A stretch of 64,000 nt of DNA, taken from Schistosoma mansoni. Taxonomy: Eukaryota > Platyhelminthes > Trematoda > Strigeidida > Schistosomatidae. Shown here in pieces: positions 48,564-62,000 of the stretch. A model generated the notes under the pieces. The model was given only the letters and a program-made list of their open reading frames with translations, was not told the DNA's origin and did not search any database. The position numbers and the translations under genes are program-made. Position 1 is the first letter of the stretch. Every line of letters starts with the position of its first letter. The stretch is from the NCBI RefSeq assembly GCF_000237925.1, contig NC_031495.1:12014460-12078459 (forward strand), in the 5' to 3' direction.

Positions 48564-48879
48564 ACTCTGATTAAGAGGTGACCTGATTTTGATGTATAGA
48601 ATACTAAGGGACGATTTTAGACATGGTATATCCCCTCTTTTACTTCCCAGTAGATCGGGAAATCTCAGAGGACATATTAGGCGAGTGGAAAAGTCAAGGA
48701 CGAACAAAATACCCGTGGCATACAAGTTTCCACATCGAGTCATCATTTTTGGAACATGTTACCCGAAGCAGTGGTATCCTCACATTTAATTGAGTCATCC
48801 AAGAGAAGAATAGAAGCTCACAGACGCATACTGGGAAAGGAATAACATAGTCCGTAGGCTTTCTGTCTCTACTACATAA
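48564..48879 (+). mobile_element. CR1-type LINE 3' piece, inverted relative to the left CR1
   Basis: Reads MMYRILRDDFRHGISPLLLP to YPKQWYPHI on the + strand, identical over 66 residues to the C-terminal part at 40807-40607 on the minus strand, with almost no nucleotide differences. Similarity ends at about 48879. It directly abuts the right LTR. Confidence 0.85.
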
Positions 48880-49139
48880 CTGATTTTTGAATCTGAATCT
48901 TTGTTTTTCCGGACAGAGCGAAACTAGTCCTTGAAAGTGGTTCTAAGATCCTAACGTTCGTATCCCGTTTTCGCTGGTAATGTACTTGGTCCTGCAGAGT
49001 TGTCAAACTCGAGTAAGATTTGTTGTTTACAAGCAGTTTTTCTCAGATTGGTTTCAGGGGCTCCATAACAATCTTTAGAAGATTGTCAACACCCGTATGC
49101 TTCCATAGGGAATTCTACTGGAATGATCGATGCGATAAT

Positions 49140-49545
49140 AATGAAGAGGTAAATTAACAAAGTTAGTGACTGTTTATTTGGATTACAAGAGATTTTTTCT
49201 GTTAGACTATTAATGTTGATGGGAGTAGTTCTTATTTTGATTTGTTTTAACATAATATCCCAATCTCTCCATTTTGGTGAAAATGTTGTCCGTTTTGGGT
49301 AAATTTTGGGGAAGCCACAATAGAAAACTTTGAGAAAATGGCACAAAACCCCCGAACTTTTTCCAGGATTGAGGAAAGTCCCCGAAATGTTTGAAAATTT
49401 AGGGTTTTCCCCAATATTTCCCCAGAATCCTATAACACTGGAGTTTTTCCCCAAACCTTGGGAAAAGCTACTGAACTTACGACTTGAGAGAAAACCCGAA
49501 ACTTCCCCAAATTTTCTTCCAAATAGGGGGATTGGGATTTGATAC
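49140..49545. repeat. Quasi-periodic CCCC/TTTT tract
   Basis: Blocks such as TTTTCCCCAA, TTTCCCCAG and TTGGGGAA recur every 15-30 bp on both strands. They leave long open frames on both strands (about 150 codons minus, 70 plus) that I read as low-complexity artefacts. Not assigned to a known family. Confidence 0.5.
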
Positions 49546-49639
49546 ATATTTATATGGTTTCTAAGTACTGTGTGAAGTAGTTTAGGAGAAAGTAAGTTTT
49601 CTAGAATTTAGTTTTAAGCTATGCTGACAAGTGATGTAT

Positions 49640-49960
49640 AGTTCATCACCTCATACCCAAATTAGGTGATTAAAGGTGCCACTGATATTCAGGTCTTGGG
49701 AACGCCTTTATCTATAACACAAACGGAGGATCCCAGACCCAGTCGAACGAGAAGTCAAGATTGAATGAGTTTGAAGATATGTTTGGTAGATTGTCGTTGT
49801 GTCAAGAATTGTGTGACCCAAGTTGGCTAGTTATTTCAAAGGATGCGTAACATAGCACACCCAATAATCTAGTGCGGATGCGTGACCAAGAGCTAGGTGT
49901 CCCGTAAGACTAGTTAGTTCAACATTAATGTCGAAGAATCGCAGAGCTATTTATTTTGTT
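49640..49960 (+). repeat. Diverged dispersed repeat, right copy
   Basis: Partner of 40020-40350 in the same orientation; together they bracket the CR1/LTR nest. Confidence 0.6.
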
Positions 49961-50600
49961 GATTTATTTGCCGCTACATAATCTCTGACGTAAGGTTTTT
50001 TCACTAATGAACTTTCTGAATGTCATGGCAAGAATCCTAGTTGTGTGATAGTTGATGAAAGTCTGAAATATTTCAATAACATATAAAGACCCAAACTCCA
50101 GTTAGAAATGCCTGTACCGAGGCCTTGGGTGATGTAGGTTAGTGTCACTTGGTTATCCAATTTTATTCACGTTGAAATAGTTGTAGAGGAACTAGTTCAA
50201 ACTCACGAAAATTTCTAAAATTGAATGTAGAGTAAAAAAGTACACATTTTCCACGAACATATGCCATTGACACTCGATATATGAATTAGGAAACTCAGCT
50301 ATATAGACGTATTGTTACGGACGCTCATAATACAGCATATACACCAATACTCAGGTTATTAAAGTTCCAAAAATATTTGGGTAACTTGCGATTTAACTCT
50401 CTCAGTAGTATCGAAACCCTTAAGCCTCATTTACTCATGTTTTATCGTTTTCATATGTTTCCACCTTAATGCGTGATTATCGAGTTTGTAAAGAGTATCC
50501 GAAATATAGGTATTTTATTTATTATTTATTATTCAGATATAAATATTGGTCCAAGGAGGCACCGAATAGATATGCGCCATATAAATCATTCCATTTATGT
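49961..50600. other. AT-rich intergenic sequence
   Basis: No gene or repeat identified. Confidence 0.5.
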
Positions 50601-50639
50601 GACGGCTGGGATACTGCTCGTGTGCCTAAACCAAAGCAG

Positions 50640-51545
50640 GTGGTTTACTTAGGGAACCACACCCCCAGCCTTTGACCTAAAGGTTTAATCCACAGGGCAA
50701 TGGAGCATCGTGAAGAGATGCAGTCCCATGATAGCCGGTGACCGACAATTGGTTCATACGCCATTTGTTCCCTCAGGATACTGGAGCCCATGTGCACCAT
50801 TGGTTTGGAATCAGGGTTTTCCAACTCCTCTAGGTGCTCACCGTGCCCACCGACCCTGTTGAAGCACCGGACATTCGCTATTCGTCCTCTCAATTTCGTA
50901 TCCCCCACCACGAGAAGGCAGTGAGTAGTACTTTCTTGGTGGAGGCTGTAAACGCGTGCCCTTGTGAGAGCATCTCGAGAGGGAGAGCGGACTCTCTCCA
51001 CTCTCGGCCGTACCAGGGCATTTGGGGGCCACGGAATTCAACGTTGTGTATTATTTTCCGACGCTTGGACTGGTTGGAAAAAAAAGAGAGGTGGTCAGTG
51101 TTTAACATGGTGTCGTGGTATGAAAGAAAGCTGCATAGGACTGGCTTCTGTTGGTCCTTCACGATTCCCTGGTTGGGGTCCGAGAGATGGTGCAACACAG
51201 TGGCTAGAGACGTTGTCAGATATGGCTCAGAATGGGAGCCAGTGGCGATCCTTCTGTGACCTTCTTTTACTTTCCTCATAAAAAGTGGCCGTAACTTCTC
51301 TAACTGGAAGAATTCTTTCTGGTTGTACCTTTCTGTTTCATCCATTACTATTATTTTTTCACTACCGTGCACTAATCTGTGATTGTTATTGTTCTTTTTT
51401 TCTTATATACACCTTACCTTCTTTTTCTCTTTCTATTCTCATTGTTATTGTGTAGTGCATATATATCTGGTGCGCTCTTGTACCAATATCTGTGCTCAAA
51501 TAAAATAGTAATATTATACCCTTACTCTACATGCTTGAATAAGGC
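50640..51545 (+). mobile_element. Second-family LINE derivative: 5'-type region joined to the 3' end
   Basis: 51060-51280 encodes the C-terminus of the same LINE family as 33640-35040 (GWKKKRGGQCLTWCRGMKES, GWGPRDGATQWLETLSDMAQ), followed by a 3' UTR and AAATAAAATAG near 51505. The 400 bp before it (from AACCACACCCCCAGCC, about 50656) is not RT coding and, as I recall the family, resembles its 5' region, so the middle is missing. No target duplication could be picked out. Confidence 0.65.
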
Positions 51546-52632
51546 AACTGAGTATTACCTCTAGCTATCACACAGAAAGTGCACATAAGGATGAGCTTAC
51601 AAACATGCATTTGGTTGCTGATTTATTTTTTTATTCTTAGTTTCACACCACTCATGAAGACAATATGCTACAGATACATAAAAGCGTGTTGGACATTCAA
51701 TCCACTTCCGGAGCCGGGATTAATATTTAACCTCAAGTAAAACCAATCTGTTTATCTCAGTTACGTACCATTGTTGCATTGTGTCAATCACATTGTAGTG
51801 AACAAGAACACGAGTGGGGACAATCGAATGTATTCAAGCACAAATTGCAAACTATCTCACTAAAATTTGATAACCAGACAGTAAACAATTAATTTGCAAA
51901 ACAACAATCAATTTTCTCAATCTTGGCTGTTCCTTCTGTAAATATCAGTCCATCTTCTCTGATATCATTGTTCATACATTTTCCTACCAATTGTGCTTCA
52001 CTTCAGTTCTTTCCTTATCGATCTTCTGCCAAAATACATTCTATGCCTGACCCTCACCATATACTACTTATGCGGATACAAGTAACCCACACCACAATAT
52101 GAGTTCAGATACTGCATGTTTTCTTATAAATAGGCTAATCTCTCCAAAGAGTAGTTATCTTTTGCTAAATAAGTTCAAATATTCCCCAAAAAACTAATTA
52201 TCGTTTTAAACTGCTACTAGTGATTAAAATCTCTTATAACCATAATGTGGAGTTTTCGTCATAAATAATCACGCATAATAGTGTTTTTGAGTTTACAACG
52301 AAAGTGCTTTCATCAGTCAGATTAAAATATGACCATGGGAGAAAATTCTACCGAAAATTGGTGAATTCCCAATTGATCCTATCTCAACTAATAGACTAAA
52401 GCAACGTTGTCAGATTAATTATCATAAAACTCTGAATACTAAGAAGCACAAGAATCTGGAATAGATGTCGATTAAAAATTCCCGTAGTGATTATAAGGAG
52501 TGATAGAAAGAGAAAGCAAAGAAAATTCGTAAAGTGCTTATAAGTCGATATGATTATTAATTTACCAATGTTTTTCTGTTACTGGGTGTTAAAAATAGAA
52601 TTATTCACCTAGTTCTCGTTTATTTTTCTTAG
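51546..52632 (+). other. Upstream part of the PCCA gene; no exon recognised
   Basis: The exon(s) with the start codon and mitochondrial transit peptide should be here or further left. I could not support one. The sequence ends in a TTTTTCTTAG acceptor at 52632. Confidence 0.5.
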
Positions 52633-53086
52633 AAATTCGAAAAAGTACTCATAGCAAATCGAGGTGAAATCGCCTGCCGTATAATCCAGTCATGTAAACG
52701 ATTAGGGATTCGCACTGTCGCTATTCACAGCGAAGCGGATTATTTATCTCGTTTTGTGTCCATGGCGGACGAAGCAGTATGTGTTGGTCCATCTCCAAGC
52801 GCCCAATCTTATCTAAATATCTCTGCTATTTTAAACGCTGTGAAGTCGACGAGTGCCCAAGCAGTACACCCTGGTTATGGTTTTTTGTCGGAAAACACTC
52901 TTTTTGCCGCGGAGTTAGAGAAAATGAATGTTGTCTTTCTTGGTCCTAATTCTAGAGCTATCAAAGCTATGGGAGATAAAATTGAGAGCAAACGAATTGC
53001 TAATCAAGCTAAAGTTAATTGTATCCCAGGTTATGATGGAGAAGTGGATGGCCCAGATGAAGCTGCTAGGATTGCTGCTGAAATCG
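52633..53086 (+). CDS. PCCA exon A (biotin carboxylase N-domain)
   Basis: [20 protein letters not shown] to [10 protein letters not shown], entered at TTAG|AAA. It ends in phase 1 at G|GTAAAA, splitting the Gly codon of IGYP. Confidence 0.93.
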
Positions 53087-56000
53087 GTAAAATTTTTGTA
53101 TAATTTCCTCGACATAAAAATATATCAAGAAGTTGTATCCATTTTAATTGTCGTTTATTACGATTTATTCACATTAACTTTGAAATATTCCTTTACAAAT
53201 TAAATAATATAAAATTCTTAACCCAGTTAAATAAAAGTAATAAAATCTACAGGATTTTATACTTCGGTTATAACGTGAATTGACCTAGGGCTAGATAATA
53301 AATCACTAAATATAATGTTCTAGTTTAGTTTATTCTAATTCTTCAAATAAATTCATAGACAGTCGTAAACAAATTATTTTAATACTATTGTGATTTTGTT
53401 TTCTTAATTCAACACAACTGATCACATTTCATATATATGTTGTAATGTTTATATACGACAGTTTTTGTATTTGTACTTTGATTCCTTTTACCTTTATAGG
53501 TTATCCTGTTATGATTAAAGCATCAACAGGTGGTGGAGGTAAAGGTATGCGTATAGCATGGGATGAAAAAGAGGTTCGTGAAGGTTATCGACTTTCTAAA
53601 TCGGAAGCAAAAGCCAGTTTTGGAGATGATCGCATGTTAATTGAAAAATTTATAGACAATCCAAGACACATTGAAATACAGGTAGTTCTTATTGCGTTAC
53701 AGTATTTTTATTGTTTCTTTTTTTTAAATGATCGTAATGAATTGTAACTAATTCATATTTTAAATGTGCAAATGTTGGAATTATCACTGAGGATGAACAC
53801 ATCAAAATCCGACTCAATACCTCTACCTGGCTCTCCTGAGTAGTGAAGGCAACCTTGCTAGCTAATTTGGGCAGTCGACGGTATCGGATTGATCATTATG
53901 CTGTAAACCGGATTAACTGAGTTCCATTTTCGGAGCTCTTTAAAATCTTGCGGACTGCCCTATGTGTGTACTTATATATGTGAATTGCATGAGTCTCGGC
54001 TTGTGTGGTTTATGTATGTAGATATATTCAAAAGGTATGCAGGTGGGCTCGCACAAGAAACGTAGGCTGAGAAAATACCTGTTATATGTCTAATAAAGTC
54101 AGCAATCTAGTCCCTCAGGTCGAAAACATAATAAAAGAATATGGTTGCAAACACTAGGGAGGGGTGATTATCAACCCCCCCCTGAAAGGGTGTCTATACT
54201 TATGTGTATGTCATGAAGTGCAGGGGCGAAAGTCTTTGTAACAGTGATATACATGTAATGTGTAAGTGACAGTCATCTGTAATAAATTCGTTTGAACGGA
54301 GCAGCGACCATCTACTTTCCCGTGTAGGTGAATATGCCTATATGTATCCTATAAGATGCATGAGTGAAAACTCGTATTACCAGTGTACATGTAACGTATA
54401 TTTGCTCACAAGGTAAGTATGTCTATGTCTATGCCAAGGGATGAATGGGTGGAAAATTATGTTACCGGTATGCATGTAAATTATACTTGCACCTGGTGCG
54501 TTGCTCGCTCTCCAAGACCTGTAGGTAACGATTTCTCCACGCAATCACATCCACCCGGTGGACTTTTGAGGCTTGTAAGACGGAAATAATTTCCAGGAAA
54601 GCCAATCATTTTCAGTTAATAAGACTTGACCAACCTTAACACGGCTGGGACACCGTACCGTACTGAGGATGAAAATGATAAGTATAAATAAATAATTTTG
54701 TGTATAGTTTTTTAAGCATATCTGTTATTGTGGATTTTTTAGTAATCTCCTTATGCTTTGTTTTCATTTGTAGTTTTTGCGTGTTAATTGGATAAACTCT
54801 ATGTCCATGGCATCACCTGTACGAACTTCAGATGTTTTCATAATTAAAATCCTAATCCATCCACTTAATTAGTTAGACCACGCTTCATGTAAGACGTAAT
54901 TTCCTCAAGAATATATCTCAGTTGATGAAGTGTGCAGAAATAGTGTAAATTTAATTTCTTCTGTGTCTTACACTCAGTCTTTTTCCTTTGAGTCATCGTT
55001 TTAGGGAAGGAGATTTTGTGTTAATCGTTTTCGTCAACGTTTCATCCTACACCGTTATTATTATTTACATTTGCTTATCTGATCTGTAATTTAGCAGCCA
55101 CCAAAGTCTAACACCTTTAGTTCACCTAAAATAACCCACAATCTCCCCATTCTTAAGGAGGGAATTAAATAGACCTTAGGGATGTTAACTTTAAACTTTC
55201 TCATCGTTAGTATGCGTCATATAGTGTATAATATTGAACCTACTATGTGCATCTATTACCATAGTAACTCTCCTATCCTGGTTGCCAGCATTTGTATGCA
55301 GCAAGCTGTAACCGTTGAATGGTTCAGCTTCAGCTTCCAATGAGTCGGAGTTATTCTTATCTCACGTCACCGTTGTTACGAATTTGTCTTCATTATGAAT
55401 AGTAGCAACTCCGCCTGTAGCTCTTCGAGAGTTACTGCCGGTCCCAAGCCCGGGCAAAGGAGGAGGGTTGGGTATGGGGTTAGCGACCCCATCCCGTAGA
55501 AAAGCTAACTCGCTAAAAAAAACGCTAACCAGAAATGCTGGTGAGCGGCCTATTTTCCTCGACGAGGGGTAACAGGCGTAAGTAAGTAAGTAACGAATAG
55601 TAGCAAGAGTTATATTCTTTATTCGGCTACCTATTGTTCTGGAGATAAACAAATAGAAACCAACATATTTTTTCTCAAATCATGGACCAATTCGACTTAC
55701 TATGCTTAACAGAAATAAAAAAATTAGTGCGTAGAATAATGCGTAATAAGATTTTCAATATATTACTTACTTACTTACGCCTCTTACCCCTCGTGGAGGA
55801 GCATAGGCCGCCCACCAGCATTCTTCATCCAGCCCTGTCCTGGGCAATCCTTTCCAGTTCTTCCCAGTTAACATTCATCCTTTTCATATCTGCTTCTATT
55901 TCCCGACGTAATGTGTCCTTTGGCCTTTTTCTTTCCCGCTTCCCTTCACCATTCCAAGTTATGGCTTGCCTCATGATGCAGTTTGGTGATTTCCTCAAAA

Positions 56001-59000
56001 TATGTCCGACCCACTTCCGTCTTTTCCTAATTTCCTCTTCCACTGAAAGCTGGTTTGTCCTCTCCCACGGAAGGCTGTTGCTGATGGTATCCGGCCAGTG
56101 AATGTTGAGTATTTTGCGAAGACAACTGTTTATAAATACTTTTACCTTCTTGACGATAGTTGTAGTAGTTCTCTACGTTTCAGCTCCGTACAGTAGAACT
56201 GTCTTGGCGTTCGTATTGAAGATTCTCATTTTGAAATTAGTTGTAGGAATGCTGTCCTTGCCTTTACATCTGCATCAGATCCTCCTTGTTCATCAGTGAT
56301 GTTTCCCAGTTACATGGTTGTTTCCACCTCTTCCCGAGTTTCTCCATCAAGTGTGACTGGGTTGGTGTTCTCTGTGTTGTATTTGAGAATCTTGCTTTTT
56401 CCTTTGTGTATGTTAAGGCCTATTGATGCAGAGGCTGTTGCTACATTTGTTGTCTTCGTCTGTATTTGTTCGTGTGTATGAGATAGGAGGGCTAGGTCAT
56501 TGGCGAAGTCCAAATCGTCTATTTGCTTCCGACCCGTCCAACGTATTCCGTGCTTCCCCTCAGATGTTGAGGTTTTCATAATCCAGTCAATCACCAGAAG
56601 AAAGAGGAAGGGGGAGATTAGATAGCCTTGTCTGACTCCTGTCCTTACTAGAAATGCATCTGTCAGCTGTCCTCCATGCACGACTTTGCACTGTAGCCCG
56701 TCGTTCTGGATAATGTTGACAATCTTAGGAACTCCATAGTGTCGAAGAAGTTTCCATAATCTCCTGTTCACACTGTCAAATGCCTTCTCATAGTCAATGA
56801 ATTTGATGTAGAGTGATAAATTCCATTCAATTGATTGTTCCACGATGACCTGTAGTGTCGCGATACGGTCTGTGCACAACCGATCCTTACGGAATCCGGT
56901 TTGTTGATCTCGATGTCGGGCGTCTACCGCGTCTTTCATCCGGTTCAGCAACACTCTGTTGAAAAATTTTCCTGGAACTGACAGTGTGATGCCTCTGTAA
57001 TTCTCACATTTGTTCAGATCTCCTTTCTTTCGTACTTGTTCTTCCTCTCAAATCTCCTTGAATAGAAGGTGAAACATGCTTTCAGTTACTTCAGTGCTTC
57101 AGCTGGTATATTGTCAGGTCCTGCTGCCTTCCCATCCTTGATTTGTCTGATGGCTATCTTGATTTCCTCGGTCGTTGGTGGAGTGACAGATATAGAAAGG
57201 TCTGTAGATGCTGCTTCGATATCCGGTATATTCAATAGGACTGGTCTATTCAGCAGTTCCTCTAAGTATTCTACCCATCTTTTCCTCTGTTCTTGAATCT
57301 CCGTGATTGTCTTCCGTTCTTCGTCCTTGACTGGTCTCTCCGGTTTACTATATCGCCCTGCTAGTTCCTTTGTTGTATCATATAGTTGTTTCATATTCCC
57401 TTCTCTTGAAGCTTTTTCTGCCGTCATTGTTAGTTCTTCCATGTATTTCTGCTTGTCCGATTTAATGCTCTTCTTCACTTGCTTGTTTGCTTCTGCTTAG
57501 TCTGCTTGTGCCTTGACTTTCTCTGCTCATGTTCGACTGTTGCTAACTGCTATTTTCTTGTTCTTCCTTTCTTGAATCTTGTCCAGGGTTCCCAGAGAGG
57601 TCCATTCCTTATTATGATACTTCTTAGGACCCAGAACCTCCTGACACGTTGAAGTTAATGTTTCTTTGATCCCTTTCTAGTTGTCCTTCATCGTAGTTTC
57701 TCCTTTCAGTAGATCCTGTAGAGCTTGGAACTTGTTTTTGAGAGTTATCATGAATTCGTCGAGTTAGTTAGTATCTTAAAGAAAGGTTGTATTAAACCTT
57801 TGTAATGCTGATCCCCCCAGTTGTCCAGTGTTTCTTTAGCTTCAATTTCATCTTGGCCACAACCAGGTGGTGATCTGACGCTATGTCAGCTCCTCTTCTG
57901 GTTCTCACATCTTCCATTGTCCTGAATTTTTTGTTGATGCAAATATGATCTATCTGGTTCTCTGTGGTGTGGTCCGGTGAGATCCATGTGGCTTTGTGTA
58001 TGCGTTTGTGTGGATTTATTGTGCCGCCTATAACCAATTTGTTGAATGCACATATATTTGCAAATCTCTCTCCATTTTCATCTCTCTCTCCTAGTCCATG
58101 TCGTCCCATTATATCTTCATATTCTGTGTTGTCCATTCCTACTTTAGATCTCTTATTAGGATGGTCAGGTCCTTTCTTGAGCACTTAGCTATTATTGATT
58201 GCAGCCTCGAGTAGAACTGATCTTTCTCGTCGTCGTTGCTATCATTGGTGGGTGCATAACATTGGATAATATTCATTGCGATCCCCTCCTTTATTTTGAG
58301 TGACGCTTTGATAATTCTGGATCCGTAAGATTCCCATCCTAAAAGTGCATTTCGTGCCTCTCTGGACAGCATTAGAGCAACTCCCTGAGTGTGCGCGGCA
58401 TTTTCCTCTTCGTGACCGGAGTACAGCAGCATCTCTCCAATACCTAGCCTTTGCTGTCCAGCTTCGGTCCAATGGGTTTCGCTGATTCCAAGTACTGCCA
58501 ATTTGTATCTCCTCATTTCCATTGCTATTTGAATGGTGTTCCCGGTCCGGACGTTCCATGTACCCATAAAAATTGTTGCTCTGGTTGTTAGAAGGGAAAT
58601 CGGTCTCGTGACTTCCGGGAAATCTCGGCTTTCATCCTGAGGCGTCATAATTCTCCCTTCAACTCCCAGGGCAGAGTTTAAATGGTTTAAATTATGTTTT
58701 CTGGTTAGCGTTTTTCTAGCGGGTTAGTTTTCTACGAGATGGGGTCGCTAACCCCATGCCCGACCCTCCTCCTTTACCCGAGTTCGGGACCGGCAGTAAC
58801 TCTAGAAAAGCTACAGGCGGAGCTATATATATATAGTTGAATGGCCAGTGTTGACTTGTCTTCTTGTGCTTCCAACCGCTGGTCCTTATCATCTTGAGGA
58901 CTTTACCCTCTAAACCTTTATACCACCAAAAAATTCAGAACCACTGTATAGACTAACACTTTGTTTTGTTTTCCTAACTTAATTCAAGATCCTGCCTTGT

Positions 59001-62000
59001 AATATATGAGATACGCCCTGCATAATACACACAGTTCAGTCGATGGGGGCTTTTTATTTCATCAGCTTATTATCTTTCCCGGAACTTTGCTTATAATCTT
59101 AACACTCCTTGCTCAGTGGTTTCTTTGTGCGAGCAATGCTTTGGAGATGCCTTGCTCTCTCTAATAATACACATAAAATCATCATTTAAAGAGTTAGAGC
59201 CTTTTAGTTATGTGTTCACACAAAACAACATTCATCCATAAATGTTAACCACAATTTGGAATGGCAAAATACTATTTTTGGTCCCTAAATTATATTTTAA
59301 CAAGTTATATATCTGTAGAAGAAATCGTCCAGAGAGATCACATGAATTGAACACTATAAGAACCTCCCTTTTATTTAAATATGATCAACTAGAAAGCAGT
59401 TAGCAGTAACATGAACACTGTCGGCACAGGTTAACAGTGTTTATTAACAATTATGTCTTGACATTTACAACTCCTAAGTTGATATTCGAGTTCAAACCAC
59501 CTTGAAAAATTAAATACTTGGTTTCGTTAGTTTGTTATCTATGGTAATATATTTGCTTTACAGGACTAAGATTTCTTTTGGGTTGTCGGAAAGACATTTG
59601 CTAAAGGACTCTATTACTTCAGTGAACTTTCATTATTGAAGTCTTTTTTTCATTGTCATCTTGTAATTTATTGTGCATATTGAGTCCTGTTTAAAATTTA
59701 TCTTAATTTGACGGTTTGTCAGACTTACTGATTTGAAGCTTTCGCTATGAACTGACATCAATTAAAGAACTTTCTGTAAATAGTGAGCTATGTTTCATGT
59801 TTCAGTTTGACCTCTAATCACTACATAATTGATACGAGGTGTTCCTAGTGGAATGTGATAGCCATGAACTCATTCCAGAAAAGGAATCACAACCCTGGAC
59901 AGGAAAGTTTTGCTGCGTCGTGTGGTTATGACTAGTTTACAAGTTAATGTAAGTTTGCAGACTGAAAACATCGAACATTCTCACTCTATCTGTATGTCAC
60001 GTAATATCGAGTATTACAATATTTCTTAGGACTTTTGTAAACATAAGAAAGCGTGTTATTATTTTATGAATGCTAGTAATATTGTAGAGCTTCCCGTTCT
60101 TCCGACTCAAATTAATATCCATAGACTAAATTCGACTTTTCGTTATTTATTATACAGCTACTGTGTGACAGACATGGGAATGCAATTTATCTTAATGAAC
60201 GGGAATGTTCCATTCAAAGACGCAATCAGAAAGTCATTGAGGAAGCACCTAGCACATTTTTGGACTCAGGTTTGCGTAAAGCAATGGGTGAACAAGCTGT
60301 CTCGTTAGCCAAAGCAGTCAATTATGATTCTGCAGGTGAGAAATATATACATGTATATTTCATGAAATCGTAACTATTGTTTATCTTTAAATTAATTGTA
60401 TTTGTAATCTTTTTAAATGATCGTCCTGAGTATCATCGCATTATTTTTTCCATGTTTACTATTTTTGTTGTGAAATGAAAATGATCAATTTCAATAGTGA
60501 ATAGAATTTATCATCAGATATAGGGGAAATACATTCTCTACAAATCGTGTATTTCTACATATAACTATCAAGTGTTGATCTAGTAGTTATGTTAAAGCCA
60601 TCCTATTGTAGATGCACAATTTGATAACTCTAGGACAATAATGTAGTGGGCTTTTTTAATAATAAGTTACTTTTCTTCATCCCTTTTATTTTTAATATGA
60701 AGTGTGAATTTTATTTATCAGTTCTGAAGGACTGAATGATCAAACAGGCTTTTTCATTAAAATGACTTGCGTAAGCTGCCAACTCTTGAGGATGAACATA
60801 CATCACTCATTATATATCCTTATTATATTTCTGTTTATTAACTCTGCAAGAATGGCAGGATCCTGTACATGTGCTTACTTCTTATGGCGAACCGTTAAAT
60901 ATGGTGGGAGATTTCATGTATTTGAGTAACTATATGGGTGCTGGTTTTGGGATGGCAACTGAGACCAATCAACACATAATGAAAGAAAGAGCAGATTACG
61001 ATAATCTTGCTATGTTTGGCACCGTCACGACTGTCTAGCTGTAGAAAATTGGATTTACTCGTCGGTGAGGGCGATTTCTCGTTGTTTGTGGTACCTGTTC
61101 CTTTCAAACTGAAGAGATTTGGGGACTTTAATTTCAATCATGGTTATCTTGGAAGGATCGCTAACATCCGACGACAACTCCGTGTTAGTGATAGTGTGGT
61201 TAAAAAGATGTTTGTTCAGGTGCAGTGACAATTAAGTTGGTGTCATCATCTTAAAGCACTATTTTCGATGGCTTGGTGATGTTTTACGAACGTCATCTGA
61301 GCGGAGTCCGAGTCCTGGATCATTTTCCGGTGCTAGGACTATGTAGTAAAAGTGTAAAAGGTGATTACTTTATGACAGTGTCATAGCATGGGAGATATTT
61401 GTATAGGACTGCTATCACGATTGTGCAGCTGGTGTCCTGGAGATTGTGTTAGTGGCTTGTGGCGTAATCACAAATGACTAATAATAAGAACCAATGACGG
61501 TCACACTACAGTTTTCTATTACACTTCATAAAAGTGAGATGTACTTCTAACTAAAATGTAATTCATTTTCTGTTCATTTCCTTATTGGTTTCACTACCCT
61601 TTTCTCTTGTATTTCTTCCAAATACTGTCGCTTTAATTGTGTGGTCCATTTTTCGCTTGCAAACGTCACTTTAATCTATGTATATTAATTAACTTCTATC
61701 TCTGTACAGAATTACTAAACGGATCGTAATCTCTCTAACTCTATTTCACTACTTTTAGATGTCTAGGAAATCTGACTTCTTATTTTCTCAAATACAAAGA
61801 TCATACAAATATTATTGTGAAGACGTTCGAATTATGTTAGAAACTGTTTAACTGATTGTCATCAGTGACTAAAGAGCCAAGATGATGATGCCCTTATGAA
61901 GTAAATTTATGACCCATATTTCTCACCGCTTTCTTGTTGAAACTTTCTACTAAGAAAGTTGACAGAAGACTATTCATCAGAACATTATTGACCCATTTCA

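Noticed and set aside
51900-52150. A possible transit-peptide exon for PCCA
   Set aside because: No ATG frame with a fitting donor and mitochondrial-type sequence could be supported; left unannotated.
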